NCBI RefSeq assembly: GCF_031127835.1
Contig: NZ_JARXHX010000020.1
Location: 1 to 64,000 of the forward strand
Length of the DNA stretch: 64,000 nucleotides
Direction: 5' to 3'
Source: Pelagicoccus sp. SDUM812002
GTDB lineage: Bacteria; Verrucomicrobiota; Verrucomicrobiia; Opitutales; Opitutaceae
Shown: piece after piece, positions 16,489 through 26,271 of the stretch
Position numbering within the stretch: the first letter of the stretch is position 1
Layout of the letters: each line of letters opens with the position of its first letter
Notes under the pieces: model-generated
What the model saw: only the letters and a program-made list of their open reading frames with translations
Told to the model about the DNA's origin: nothing
Database searches by the model: none
Translations under genes and position numbers: made by a program

Positions 16489-18600
16489 GTGGCTCTACCC
16501 GTACTTTTCTCATTCATCAGTGCGGCTGTTGCCGCTTCATTAGCCTTTACCGTTCCTCTCGGTAAGAACCGTGGGCTAGCGGGGTGGGCTTTCGCGGGCG
16601 TCATGCTTGCTCTCGCGACAGAGCAATTATTGGTTGGCCTCTCCGAACAAAGCAGCAGCCCCTTCGATGTTGATACTGTCATTCGATGGCGTTTCGCGCT
16701 GACCTCACTTTTGCCCGGTCTTTGGCTCCTTTTCTCCGCTACTTACTCCCGCGGCGAAGCGCGCAAAAATCTACGGAGGCGACTGCCCTTCGTTATTCTA
16801 GCATTCGCGATTCCCATATCGGTGGTTTCATTCGCCGAGGGTGAAATGGCATACCTAGTCGAAGACCCAGAAGACCCGCTTCAAGATATCTTGAAGCTAA
16901 ACATAGCTGGCTTCTTCCTCCATGTATCCATGATGCTCGCCATGTTGGGAGCGATGGTCAGCTTAGAACGCACCTATCGTGCATCGGTTGGCACTCTACG
17001 CTGGAAAATTAAGTTCATGCTGTACGGCATGGGAACCCTTTACGCAGCGCGGTTCTTTACCAGCAGCCAGATCGTACTGACTCAAAGGATCGAACCTTCG
17101 CTCGAGAATATTAACGCCGTAGCACTGTTCGCGTGCTGCATACTGGTAGGACGCTCCCTTTTCAGAAAAGGCAGCTTCGAAATCGACCTCTACCCTTCGC
17201 AATCTATCATCAGCGGTTCGTTGGTTATTTCGCTGGCGGGCATTTACCTTATCGCAATAGGAGTTCTCTCGAAAGTTATCGTCCACTTTGGGGGGGAACA
17301 GGCTGGAGCAATCCAAACGCTCATCGTCCTCATCACCCTTGTAGCGCTCTGCGTTCTGGTACTTTCTGACCGCTTCCGTCAGCTGATACGTAGGTTCGTA
17401 AGTCGCAACTTTCAGAGACCACTCTACGACTACCGCACCCTGTGGCTAAAACTCACGGCTGCCACCGCTCAAAGCGTACGTCAAAAAGACATTTGCGAAT
17501 CAACGGCCAAGCTACTCGCCGACCTCTTCGATACGAAGCTAACTAACATCTGGCTCTTGGATGCGAACGAGGGAAACTTTAATCTCATTTCGACAACGGA
17601 TCAAGACGACGGCCATGTTGACAGCAACGGCGCTCACTCAATTCCATCCGATTCAATTCTCAAAAAACTGATCGATTCGCCCGAGCCTCAATCGATCGAA
17701 AGGTCAGGAGAAATTTGGATAAAACCGATCCTAGACAGCAACCCAAGCTCCTTCGACGATGGCGGAGATCGCATCCTGGTACCACTGACCGGCCAGGGGC
17801 GTGCTATCGGATTTATCATGCTCGGAGATCGCACGAATACGCTCGAATTCACCCAACAAGAATTCGACACACTTCGGTGTATTGGAGATCACATCGCAGC
17901 AAACATCCTAGGTGCTGCACTCACTCGCAAGCTTGAGGAATCCAAGGAAATTGAGGCCTTCCAAACGATGGCTACGTTCTTCGTCCACGACCTAAAGAAT
18001 GCGGTTTCCACCCTTAACCTCATGCTTAAGAACATGCCACTGCACTGGGACAATCCAGAGTTCCGGGTAGACGCCCTGCGAGGTATTGGCAATACCAGCA
18101 ACCGTATCACAGACCTCATCACGCGGCTCAGTCAAGTAAGGCACGGATTGGAGATCTCTCCATCGCCTACCGATCTTAAGAAACTGATCGACGCCTCAAT
18201 TTCAGAATGGGAGAAGCCGGACGATATAAACTTCGAAACCGAGGAGACAGAAGGGATCTCGATCTCCGCAGACTTTGGCAAGCTGAAGAGCGTGGTACTT
18301 AACCTGTTAATTAATGCCAGCGAAGCTATGGACGGTTCAGGCAGCATTTCCGTTTCCACTCGAGTGACAGGAACAAACGCAGAAATTGTTGTTGCCGATA
18401 CCGGCTGCGGCATGAGTCCTGACTTCATTCGCAACGGACTCTTTCGCCCTTTCAAAACCACCAAAAAGAGCGGACTAGGCATCGGTATGTTTCAAAGCAA
18501 GATGGTCGTAGAAGCTCACGGCGGAGCCATTTTCGTCGAGAGCGAGGAAGGGAAAGGAAGCGTGTTTAAAATACGGATACCAACTTCCGCTAAGGATTGA
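16489..18600 (+). CDS. prsK: PrsK-like sensor histidine kinase of the exosortase system
   Basis: The 703-residue protein has a GTG start. The N-terminal 290 residues hold about eight membrane helices with no large periplasmic loop. A GAF-like domain follows (about 320-470). The transmitter has the unusual H-box FFVHDLKNAVSTLNL (His500) and an ATPase domain with VVLNLLINASEAM, VADTGCGM and KTTKKSGLGIGMF. This architecture and the HDLKN H-box are characteristic of PrsK. The partner regulator PrsR is encoded 292 bases downstream. The signal is unknown; a lipid- or envelope-borne cue is likely because sensing appears to occur within the membrane. Confidence 0.9.
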   Translation: MALPVLFSFISAAVAASLAFTVPLGKNRGLAGWAFAGVMLALATEQLLVGLSEQSSSPFDVDTVIRWRFALTSLLPGLWLLFSATYSRGEARKNLRRRLPFVILAFAIPISVVSFAEGEMAYLVEDPEDPLQDILKLNIAGFFLHVSMMLAMLGAMVSLERTYRASVGTLRWKIKFMLYGMGTLYAARFFTSSQIVLTQRIEPSLENINAVALFACCILVGRSLFRKGSFEIDLYPSQSIISGSLVISLAGIYLIAIGVLSKVIVHFGGEQAGAIQTLIVLITLVALCVLVLSDRFRQLIRRFVSRNFQRPLYDYRTLWLKLTAATAQSVRQKDICESTAKLLADLFDTKLTNIWLLDANEGNFNLISTTDQDDGHVDSNGAHSIPSDSILKKLIDSPEPQSIERSGEIWIKPILDSNPSSFDDGGDRILVPLTGQGRAIGFIMLGDRTNTLEFTQQEFDTLRCIGDHIAANILGAALTRKLEESKEIEAFQTMATFFVHDLKNAVSTLNLMLKNMPLHWDNPEFRVDALRGIGNTSNRITDLITRLSQVRHGLEISPSPTDLKKLIDASISEWEKPDDINFETEETEGISISADFGKLKSVVLNLLINASEAMDGSGSISVSTRVTGTNAEIVVADTGCGMSPDFIRNGLFRPFKTTKKSGLGIGMFQSKMVVEAHGGAIFVESEEGKGSVFKIRIPTSAKD

Positions 18601-18892
18601 GTACCTTTTACACAAAGGCTCGCGCAACGAGCCCCGGTTTGAGTGCAACCTATTGGGCGACTGGCTAATGTTAGCTCATTTGAGTTTTCCATAACATGTG
18701 TCGTTGGAGAAGGGAGACGAGGCCTCGGTGACGGCAGGCGAGCCCCTCCTAACCTGTCGCATCATCTTGATTAAAAAGCCTGCTACAAAAAAACCTTCAT
18801 ATTCCCTCCTTTGGAACGATACTGTAAGGTAATCCGACAGTACAGACACCCGAGTCAGCACCGCAACCTTACTCCAGATCACTCTTCCATCT

Positions 18893-20251
18893 ATGCCTGC
18901 TAGTAAACCTAAGCTACTGATCGTCGACGACGACGAAGAAATCCGCACCCAAATGCGTTGGTCCCTCGGAACTGAATATGAGATTTTTCAAGCGGGAAAT
19001 CGGGAGGGTGCTATCCAGCAATTTAAGGAAAACACACCTCCTGTAGTGCTTCTAGATCTCGGCCTGCCGCCCCGTCCGAACTTAGTAGAAGAAGGCATGA
19101 ACACCTTGGCAGAGATTATGCAAATAGCTCCCAAGACCAAGATAATCATCATATCTGGCCAAGGCGAGCGAGAGAATGCCCTCGAAGCCATCGGTCGCGG
19201 GGCTTACGACTTCATGTCGAAACCGGTCGACACAGATGAGCTTCAGCTCGTCCTGAAACGTTGTTATTACGTTGCCGATTTGGAACGAGACTACGTTTCC
19301 ATGCAGCGCAAACTCAACGTGGACGCTTTCGAAGGTATGCTCGGCACCAGCGAGCCGATGCAAAAGGTCTTCAATCTTGTTCGCAAAGTGGCTACGAGCG
19401 ACGCTCCCGTAATGATCCTCGGCGAAAGTGGCACAGGCAAGGAGATGGTTGCCAACGCTATACACAATCGCTCTAGCCAAGCGGACGGTCCTTTCGTCGC
19501 CATAAACTGCAGCGCGATTCCGGAATCGCTGCTCGAAAGCGAACTTTTCGGCCATGAGAAAGGCTCATTTACCGGGGCCGATAGCTCTCGCGTTGGTAAG
19601 ATCGAGCAGGCCTCGGGTGGTACACTCTTTCTCGACGAAATCGGCGAAGTTCCGCTCAACGTGCAAGTCAAACTCCTAAGGTTTCTTCAAGAAAGCTACA
19701 TCGAGCGAGTAGGAGGACGTGAACAAATCCCCGTCAAAGCCCGTATCGTCGCCGCCACAAATGCGGATTTGAAAAAAGGTATGGCGGACGGAACCTTCCG
19801 CGAAGACTTTTATTTCCGTCTTTCAGTTGTTGAAATCGATCTTCCACCACTTCGGGAAAGAGGGGAAGATATAGACTTCATCGCCACCAGCTTCCTCAAG
19901 CGTTTCGCCGCAGAAGCAGACAATGGTGCACTCACCTTTAGCACCGCAGCCCTCAAAGCAATTCGAGCGTACCCTTGGACCGGTAACGTACGCGAACTGC
20001 AAAATCGGGTGCGAAGAGCGGCCATCATGTCAGAGGGCAGCAAAGTTTCACCTGAAGACCTGCAGCTTCCCTCCGACCGTCAGGTTCCTTCAGGCACCAC
20101 ACTCAGAGAAGCTCGCGAAGCCTTGGAGAAGGAGATGATAGAAGCCGCTCTGAAAAAGCACAAAAACAAGGTCACCGCAGCCGCAGCCGAGCTGGGCATC
20201 AGCCGACCCACGTTTTACGAGCTTCTAGATCGACTCGGCATCAAGAGATAG
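18893..20251 (+). CDS. prsR: PrsR-like sigma-54-dependent response regulator
   Basis: This 452-residue NtrC-type protein has three domains. The receiver has acidic residues at 12-15, phospho-acceptor Asp55 and Lys110 in SKPVD. The AAA+ domain has Walker A GESGTGKE (177-184) and the sigma-54 contact loop GSFTGA (224-229, Ser in place of the commoner Ala). A Fis-type helix-turn-helix lies at the end (ITAAAAELGIS-like KVTAAAAELGISRPT). The LDLGLPPRPN segment after Asp55 is typical of PrsR. With PrsK it should activate sigma-54 promoters of EPS and exosortase-target genes. The AUG at 18893 has no strong ribosome site. Confidence 0.92.
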   Translation: MPASKPKLLIVDDDEEIRTQMRWSLGTEYEIFQAGNREGAIQQFKENTPPVVLLDLGLPPRPNLVEEGMNTLAEIMQIAPKTKIIIISGQGERENALEAIGRGAYDFMSKPVDTDELQLVLKRCYYVADLERDYVSMQRKLNVDAFEGMLGTSEPMQKVFNLVRKVATSDAPVMILGESGTGKEMVANAIHNRSSQADGPFVAINCSAIPESLLESELFGHEKGSFTGADSSRVGKIEQASGGTLFLDEIGEVPLNVQVKLLRFLQESYIERVGGREQIPVKARIVAATNADLKKGMADGTFREDFYFRLSVVEIDLPPLRERGEDIDFIATSFLKRFAAEADNGALTFSTAALKAIRAYPWTGNVRELQNRVRRAAIMSEGSKVSPEDLQLPSDRQVPSGTTLREAREALEKEMIEAALKKHKNKVTAAAAELGISRPTFYELLDRLGIKR

Positions 20252-20355
20252 GGCAAGGAAGCACTCGACATTTCACGTACGACTTACTGGTATCCTTAGC
20301 CTTTGGGCCGCCTGGTCACCCGGAACTTTGACTGGGAGGCGCAAAAGTACTAGTT

Positions 20356-22206
20356 ATGTGTGGAATAGTTGGATACATCGGGCACGAAAATGCAGCCCCT
20401 ATACTCTTGAACGGTCTCAAACGCCTCGAATATCGCGGCTACGATTCCGCCGGCATGGCGATTTGGCAAAAGGATGACTCGATTCTTCTTACTCGACGCG
20501 TCGGCAAGGTTGCGAACCTCGCAGCCGCCCTCCCTTTGGACCATGACGATGCCGGACTCGGCATCAGCCATACGCGCTGGGCAACCCACGGTGGAGTAAC
20601 CGAACCCAACACTCACCCTCACAGCTCCTGGAATGGGCTCATCCACCTCGTGCACAACGGGGTCATTGAAAACTATGAACAGCTGAAAACCACGCTAGCT
20701 TCTAAAGGCGTACGTTTTAGCAATGAAACCGACTCCGAAGTCCTTTCCAACCTGATCGCTTACAACTTGGAAACCTTGAAAGAAGGAATCTCGGAGAAAA
20801 GTGTGTACAAAGCGATCCGCACCAGCCTCGCGGCAGTCGAAGGGACCTACGGCTTAGCTATAATCTGTTCGAAACTTCCCGGTGTACTTTTCGGAGCTCG
20901 CAAAGGAAGCCCACTCATCCTCGGCGTGGGCAAAAACGAGATGATGCTCGCCAGCGACGCCAGCGCTATCCGAGCCCGCACGCGAGAGGTCGTCTATCTC
21001 GACGACAACCAAATCGTCACCATGACGGAGGACAAGTTCAACATAACCACCATGGAAGAGGCGGCGGTCGTCCCAGAGATCAGCACAATTTCCTGGAAGG
21101 ACGAAGATGCAGAGTTGGGCAATTTCGCCCACTACATGCTCAAGGAAATTCATGACCAACCAAGCGCGCTAGAAAACGCATTCCGAGGGCGCCTCGACCT
21201 GACTGAAGGTACCTGCAAGTTTGGTGGGCTAAATCTTTCCCGCCAAGACATCCGTCACATCGACCGTATTCTCATCGTAGCCTGCGGCACAGCATGGCAC
21301 TCCGGATTAGTTGGAGAGTATTTGATCGAACGCTATGCCCGAATTCCCGTGGAAGTGGAATATGCTAGCGAATTTCGCTACCGGAATGCGCCTATGGACA
21401 AGAACACCTTGGTCATAGTGATTAGTCAAAGCGGTGAAACCATCGACACGTTGGAGGCGCAGCGCGAGGCCCAACGCAAAGGCTACCACGTGATCGGTAT
21501 AATAAACAATGTCGGCTCTACCATCGCGCGAGAAAACGATGGAGGAATTTACCAGCACTCCGGACCTGAGATTGGGGTAGCTTCAACCAAGGCGTTCACT
21601 TCCCAAGTCCTCATCCTCTCCATGCTCTCTTGCTATCTAGGACGTACACGTGACCTTTCCTATGCGGAAGGTTGCAAGATGGTGAAGGCAGTTCAGGAGC
21701 TCCCCGCCCTCGTCAAGCAAACCCTGTCGCTTGCTGACTCCCTCAAAGCGGTCGCTAAGGACTTCGCTAAATATCAGGACTTCCTATTCCTCGGCCGATT
21801 GGAAATGTTTCCCATAGCTCTGGAGGGCGCCCTGAAGCTCAAGGAAATCAGCTACATCCACGCGGAGGGCTATCCCGCAGCAGAAATGAAGCACGGCCCG
21901 ATCGCCCTCATTTCCGAAGATTGCCCGAGCGTAGTGATCGTGCCAGACGACGAGACCTTGAGGAAGAATCTTTCCAGCGTCCAGGAAGTCCGCGCCAGAA
22001 AAGGTAAGGTTATCATCATAACGGACTCGCACGAGATCCCCTCCTCGCTTGCCGATGAGATTATTATCGTACCCAAGGCCCACAATTGCGTCCTGCCAAT
22101 TTTGATGACTATTCCACTGCAGCTCCTCAGCTACTACATCGCGGTTGAGCTCGGCAAGGACGTGGACAAGCCACGTAACCTCGCGAAAAGCGTTACAGTC
22201 GAGTAA
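20356..22206 (+). CDS. glmS: Glutamine-fructose-6-phosphate aminotransferase (isomerizing)
   Basis: The 616-residue enzyme makes glucosamine-6-phosphate from fructose-6-phosphate and glutamine, the entry to UDP-GlcNAc for peptidoglycan, LPS and amino-sugar polymers. The N-terminal nucleophile Cys2 (MCGIVGYIG), the TRWATHGG segment, two SIS sugar-isomerase domains (ISQSGETIDTL; HGPIALI) and the terminal NLAKSVTVE are all present. Length is normal. GGGAGG at 20334-20339 may be its ribosome site, though spacing is long. It sits between exosortase regulation and the dTDP-sugar operon, fitting a precursor-supply role. A bidirectional hairpin follows. Confidence 0.97.
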   Translation: MCGIVGYIGHENAAPILLNGLKRLEYRGYDSAGMAIWQKDDSILLTRRVGKVANLAAALPLDHDDAGLGISHTRWATHGGVTEPNTHPHSSWNGLIHLVHNGVIENYEQLKTTLASKGVRFSNETDSEVLSNLIAYNLETLKEGISEKSVYKAIRTSLAAVEGTYGLAIICSKLPGVLFGARKGSPLILGVGKNEMMLASDASAIRARTREVVYLDDNQIVTMTEDKFNITTMEEAAVVPEISTISWKDEDAELGNFAHYMLKEIHDQPSALENAFRGRLDLTEGTCKFGGLNLSRQDIRHIDRILIVACGTAWHSGLVGEYLIERYARIPVEVEYASEFRYRNAPMDKNTLVIVISQSGETIDTLEAQREAQRKGYHVIGIINNVGSTIARENDGGIYQHSGPEIGVASTKAFTSQVLILSMLSCYLGRTRDLSYAEGCKMVKAVQELPALVKQTLSLADSLKAVAKDFAKYQDFLFLGRLEMFPIALEGALKLKEISYIHAEGYPAAEMKHGPIALISEDCPSVVIVPDDETLRKNLSSVQEVRARKGKVIIITDSHEIPSSLADEIIIVPKAHNCVLPILMTIPLQLLSYYIAVELGKDVDKPRNLAKSVTVE

Positions 22207-22244
22207 AGGCACAGAACAGACCTCTCCGTGCGGCGATTGAGAAT

Positions 22245-22274
22245 AAAAAAGAGGCAGGACAATTGTCCTACCTC
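22245..22274 (-). terminator. Intrinsic terminator between glmS and rfbA (convergent)
   Basis: The hairpin GAGG-C-AGGAC / GTCCT-A-CCTC with loop AATT (22251-22274) is flanked by six A residues at 22245-22250, giving a U-run for minus-strand transcripts ending the dTDP-sugar operon. It may also stop glmS transcription weakly. Confidence 0.85.
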
Positions 22275-22310
22275 CCACGATCGTTCGTGCTTTTCAGCTT
22301 GAGAAAGCAG

Positions 22311-23189
22311 CTACTTGATTAAGTGCCTCAAATAGGTCGCGTAACTCGTCTTGCCCAAGAATTGGATACGCTCCTCTAATTGCTCGCGGGTGAGCCAACC
22401 CTTCTCATAGCCGATCCCTTCAAGGCACGCCATCTTAAGCCCTTGCCGCTCTTCGATCACCTGAACGAACTGGCCGGCCTCCATGAGGTTCTTATGCGTC
22501 CCGGTATCCAGCCAAGCGGTACCGCGGCCGAGCAGTTCCACATTCAAGGCACCCTTTTCCAGATAGATGCGATTCAGGTCGGTGATCTCCAATTCGCCTC
22601 TCGGCGAAGGTTTCACCTGCTTCGCGTACTCGACTACCTTCTCGTCGTAAAAGTACAGGCCAGGCACAGCGTAGTTGGACTTCGGTTCCGTTGGCTTCTC
22701 CTCGATGGAGATGACCTTTCCGTCAGGCGCAAACTCCACAACGCCATAAGCCGTCGGATTCGCCACGTTGTATCCAAAAATAGTAGACCCCTCCGCGCGA
22801 GCGTCCGCATTCTTGAGCGTACGCACCAACTCATGCCCGAAAAAGAGATTGTCTCCCAACACGAGGGCTGCCGGGGCTCCGTCCAGGAATTCCTCCCCGA
22901 TCAGGAAGGCCTGCGCGAGGCCGTCGGGACTGGGCTGGACCTCGTAGCTGAAATTGACCCCGAAAGCGGACCCGTCGCCGAGCAAGCGCTCGAACAGCGG
23001 CGTGTCCTGCGGGGTGGAAATGATCAGGATATCCTTGATTCCCGCCAACATCAGGAGGGACACAGGATAGTAGATCATCGGCTTGTCGTAGATCGGCATC
23101 AGCTGCTTGGATACGGCGATCGTGCAAGGATAAAGGCGGGTTCCGGAACCGCCCGCGAGGACGATCCCTTTTCTTGGTTTGGAAGACAT
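22311..23189 (-). CDS. rfbA: Glucose-1-phosphate thymidylyltransferase
   Basis: This 292-residue enzyme converts glucose-1-P and dTTP to dTDP-glucose. The N-terminal nucleotide-binding motif [11 protein letters not shown], the [16 protein letters not shown] block and the LGDNLFFG metal-binding segment are diagnostic of RmlA. It is the last gene of a minus-strand cluster with rfbB 21 bases upstream. The coding region is richer in G+C than its flanks. Some homologues also act with other deoxysugar pathways, but dTDP-glucose formation is secure. Confidence 0.95.
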   Translation of the reverse strand: MSSKPRKGIVLAGGSGTRLYPCTIAVSKQLMPIYDKPMIYYPVSLLMLAGIKDILIISTPQDTPLFERLLGDGSAFGVNFSYEVQPSPDGLAQAFLIGEEFLDGAPAALVLGDNLFFGHELVRTLKNADARAEGSTIFGYNVANPTAYGVVEFAPDGKVISIEEKPTEPKSNYAVPGLYFYDEKVVEYAKQVKPSPRGELEITDLNRIYLEKGALNVELLGRGTAWLDTGTHKNLMEAGQFVQVIEERQGLKMACLEGIGYEKGWLTREQLEERIQFLGKTSYATYLRHLIK

Positions 23190-23210
23190 AATAATCTAGG
23201 CTCGAGAGAA

Positions 23211-24317
23211 TCAGCTGTTTCCTAGGCGCTCGCGGGCGTACTTCCTTTCGGCGATGTCGCGGCACCAGTCCTGGTTGTCCAAGTACCACTGCACCGTCTT
23301 GCGGATTCCGCTGTCGAACGTCTCGGCGGGAACCCAGCCGCACTCCTTCTCGCTGCGCTCGCAGTTGATGGCGTAGCGGCGGTCGTGCCCAGGACGGTCC
23401 TTCACGTAAGCGATCAGGTCCTCGTACTTCTCGATACCTGCCGCTTGGGCGTTGCGGTTCTCCGACACGGGCGCCAGCTCGTCGAGCAAGGCGCAGATAC
23501 GCTTCACGATCTGGATGTTCTCCATTTCGCTGCGACCGCCGATGCAATAGGTTTCGCCTAGAGCTCCCTTCTCCAAGGCCGCTAGGATCCCCGTGCAATG
23601 GTCCTCAACGAACAGCCAGTCGCGGATCTGCTTGCCGTCGCCGTAGATCGGCAGCGGCTTCGCCTCGAGGGCGTTAAGGGTGACCAAGGGGATCAGCTTT
23701 TCGGGGAACTGGAAGGGACCGTAGTTGTTGGAGCAGTTCGTGGTGACGACCGGCATCCCGTAGGTGTGGTAGTAGGCTCGCACGAGGAAGTCGCTGGAGG
23801 CCTTGGAGGCCGAATAGGGACTGTTGGGAGCGTAAGGGGTCGTCTCGCAGAAGGCTGGGTCGTTCAGGCCGAGCGTGCCGAACACCTCGTCGGTGGAAAC
23901 GTGAAGGAAGCGGAAAGACTCCTTCGCCTCTCCTTGCAAAGTCGCCCAACGGCGACGAGCCGCCTCGAGCATGCGAAGGGTGCCCGTCACGTTGGTTTCG
24001 ACGAAGGGCTCCGGCGTGTCGATGGAACGGTCCACGTGGCTCTCCGCCGCGAAGTGCACGATGGCGCTGACGCCGTGCTCCTCGATGAGCGAGCTGGTCG
24101 TATCCTGGTCCATGATACTGGAATGGGAGAAGACGTAGGCTTCGGACGATTCGAGGTCGCTGAGGTTGGCCGGGTTGCCCGCGTAGGTCAGCGAGTCGAC
24201 GTTCACGACACGGTCAAAGCCCTTGGCCTTGAGCAGCTTCGCGTCGTCGCGAAGCAGGACGCGTATGAAGTTGGAGCCGATAAAGCCGCAGCCACCGGTT
24301 ACGAGGATAGAGTTCAT
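23211..24317 (-). CDS. rfbB: dTDP-glucose 4,6-dehydratase
   Basis: The protein has 368 residues. It has the NAD motif GGCGFIGSNF, the catalytic segment VSTDEVFGTLG and the Tyr-x-x-x-Lys element PYSASKASSD, followed by TNCSNNYGP and PLPIYGDGKQIRDWL, the RmlB hallmarks. It dehydrates dTDP-glucose to the 4-keto-6-deoxy sugar, the branch point for rhamnose and other deoxysugars. Hand counts give 40 of 60 G+C at 23221-23280, well above the sulfotransferase region (27 of 60 at 5341-5400). It is slightly longer than many RmlB proteins. Confidence 0.95.
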   Translation of the reverse strand: MNSILVTGGCGFIGSNFIRVLLRDDAKLLKAKGFDRVVNVDSLTYAGNPANLSDLESSEAYVFSHSSIMDQDTTSSLIEEHGVSAIVHFAAESHVDRSIDTPEPFVETNVTGTLRMLEAARRRWATLQGEAKESFRFLHVSTDEVFGTLGLNDPAFCETTPYAPNSPYSASKASSDFLVRAYYHTYGMPVVTTNCSNNYGPFQFPEKLIPLVTLNALEAKPLPIYGDGKQIRDWLFVEDHCTGILAALEKGALGETYCIGGRSEMENIQIVKRICALLDELAPVSENRNAQAAGIEKYEDLIAYVKDRPGHDRRYAINCERSEKECGWVPAETFDSGIRKTVQWYLDNQDWCRDIAERKYARERLGNS

Positions 24318-24421
24318 AGGAGAGAATTTTCGACCGCGAAGGCAGCGGCATCGGGCGAGCCGTCGCCTGGGTCAGTTTCGGATGTTTTGAGCGAGTTAAA
24401 TAGAGTCTGGCTGCCCGAGGG

Positions 24422-25342
24422 CTAGGCTTTCCGCCAGTTCCTGAGCGACCATTCGAGAGCTTCTTCGACAGGACGCATGACGACGCCAGCGTCGCGAAGC
24501 TTGCTGTCGTTCAAGACGCAGTTCGAGCGGGGCGTCTTGGCAGCCTTCGACATGAAATCCGCTTCATCCTCGAAGAACTGGAACTCCTTGCCGTTCACGC
24601 CGGACTTCTTGATGAGGTCCACGACCTGCGAGGTCTCGACCGCGCCAGGATTGGTGACGTTGTAGATCCCGAACGGGACCTCCTTCTCCACGCACTCGTA
24701 GCACGCATTCACGAAATCCTCCAACTGGCTGAGGGAGTTGGTCGCCTGCAAGAGCGTCGCGTAGGTCTGGACCTTGGTGAGGTAGTTGCGAGGGTTGTCG
24801 ATGTGGTTGAAAGGTATCCGCAACCTCCATACGTAACCTTCGGGGGACGACTCGTGCTCCCACGAGGGCCACTCGCCTTCTCCGCGGGCCGCTTCGCGGT
24901 AGCCGAGGACTTCTTCTCCCAGAGCCTTGGTCCCGCTGTAGAACGAACAAGGCGGCCTGCGGAAGGAAAAGTTCGGCGCGTCGCTTTCGAGCCAGCCACC
25001 GCCGCCCGGGCGCTCGCCTCCGAAGATGCATCCGCTCGAAACGTGGCCCCAACCGATTGAAAGGTCGGAGCAGACCTCACGTATCAAGCCTGGCAATACG
25101 GCGTTGCCGTCTAGGCAGTTGCCCTTGTCCAGCTCGCAGGCGTCCACGTTGGGCTTGCCGGTGTAGCCCGCGCAGTTGACGAGGAAGGTCGCTCCCATTC
25201 CCTCGAGGGAATCGGCAAAGGCCTTTTGGGACCCATTAGCGATCTGCCGACCGCTAAGCGCTTCGAACGCGACGCCCTTGCCCTCGAGCAGTTGACGGAA
25301 TGCAGTGCCGACATAGCCGGTGGAACCGATGAGTGCTATCAT
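24422..25342 (-). CDS. RmlD-like sugar-nucleotide reductase/epimerase
   Basis: This 306-residue SDR has the N-terminal motif GSTGYVGTAF, the VNCAGYTGKPNVD stretch like the NCAAYT segment of RmlD, and Tyr-x-x-x-Lys in YSGTKALGEE. RmlD proteins reduce dTDP-4-keto-rhamnose to dTDP-rhamnose. It is more divergent than rfbA and rfbB, and the 3,5-epimerase gene rfbC is absent nearby, so the end product may be another deoxysugar. It shares the high G+C content of rfbB (37 of 60 at 24901-24960) and lies about 100 bases upstream of it on the same strand. Confidence 0.75.
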   Translation of the reverse strand: MIALIGSTGYVGTAFRQLLEGKGVAFEALSGRQIANGSQKAFADSLEGMGATFLVNCAGYTGKPNVDACELDKGNCLDGNAVLPGLIREVCSDLSIGWGHVSSGCIFGGERPGGGGWLESDAPNFSFRRPPCSFYSGTKALGEEVLGYREAARGEGEWPSWEHESSPEGYVWRLRIPFNHIDNPRNYLTKVQTYATLLQATNSLSQLEDFVNACYECVEKEVPFGIYNVTNPGAVETSQVVDLIKKSGVNGKEFQFFEDEADFMSKAAKTPRSNCVLNDSKLRDAGVVMRPVEEALEWSLRNWRKA

Positions 25343-25379
25343 GAGTATATTGCAAAAGTTATGAGATAATCCAACGGGC

Positions 25380-25997
25380 CTACCAGACCCTCTGAGGAAC
25401 GGACACTATATCGTAGGATTCCAGTACAAAAGCGCCGTCTTTTTTACCATCTATAACTGCAGCCAAATCCAATTCGAAATGCTGATACTTTTCACCCTTT
25501 CGTCGAATAACCACTACCGACTTCATCTTGCCAGTCGTCTTATCGATCCCCCCTGCAGCTATGATCGCCTCCAACACCGAGAGCTGGCGGAAGGACTCAA
25601 TGATCCCCGGGTTTCGAACCTCCCCTTCCAAATAGTAAGTGAAATGCGATTCGAGAACCACAACCATCACCTCATTCGAAACGAGCTGATTCTCAAATTT
25701 TTTGGATAACTCGCTTTCCAGTTCGCTGGGAGTTTTACCCGCAGCTAGAACTTCGCCAATAATTGGAGCTGAGATGACTCCATCTCGGCGGATTTGAAGT
25801 TGCGTATCTAACTCAGGTGCACCGGGAAAACTAATCCGCAACATATCTTCAGCTTGCAGGATGAATTTCTCGTTCGATACCTGAGCAGATAGTCCTACCA
25901 GCGGGAGGAAACAAGCAACCAACAGCAGAAATAAACGTAGGAACACGTTAGATCCGGATCCAAGTGAATTCGTAGCAGAGAAGGATTTATTTTTCAT
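25380..25997 (-). CDS. Polysaccharide export protein (Wza/Poly_export family)
   Basis: From ATG 25997 this product has 205 residues with a signal peptide ending in GLSAQ. The Poly_export domain follows (ILQAEDMLRISFPGAPELD, RRDGVISAPIIGEV), then one SLBB-like domain (YYLEGEVRNPGIIE, SVLEAIIAAGG). These periplasmic/outer-membrane proteins form the export channel base for capsule or EPS. No lipobox Cys is seen. An upstream GTG at 26039 would add 14 charged residues before the signal and is rejected. It lies 37 bases upstream of the RmlD-like gene and likely forms one operon with the dTDP-sugar genes. Confidence 0.88.
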   Translation of the reverse strand: MKNKSFSATNSLGSGSNVFLRLFLLLVACFLPLVGLSAQVSNEKFILQAEDMLRISFPGAPELDTQLQIRRDGVISAPIIGEVLAAGKTPSELESELSKKFENQLVSNEVMVVVLESHFTYYLEGEVRNPGIIESFRQLSVLEAIIAAGGIDKTTGKMKSVVVIRRKGEKYQHFELDLAAVIDGKKDGAFVLESYDIVSVPQRVW

Positions 25998-26209
25998 ATT
26001 ATTTTCAGGCGAGTCGCTTAGGCAACGGCGCAATCCCACCCGACTTAAATGACCGCATCAAGCAGAAAGCCACTAGGCGAGACCTTGCAGACAAACTATA
26101 GCCGGAAACAGATCATCCATGACCACGTAATACCCCTATCTGCCCATCGAATCATCGGGGCAGCAAGCGGCACGAACATTCTCTCACCAGAAGCCAAGGA
26201 AAGGGTTAA

Positions 26210-26246
26210 CAAACAAAAGCCCCGAAGACTAGTGTCCTCGGGGCTT
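26210..26246 (-). terminator. Intrinsic terminator downstream of tkt
   Basis: A long stem AAGCCCCGAAGAC (26217-26229) pairs with GTCCTCGGGGCTT (26234-26246) with one mismatch and a four-base loop. On the minus strand it is followed by a U-rich stretch (complement of AAACAAAA), directly after the transketolase stop. Confidence 0.85.
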
Positions 26247-26271
26247 CGAAATCTGAGAATTCCGTGAAGTT

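Noticed and set aside
26049-26267. 72-residue plus-strand frame between the export gene and tkt
   Set aside because: It contains the tkt terminator hairpin and has no protein-like pattern.
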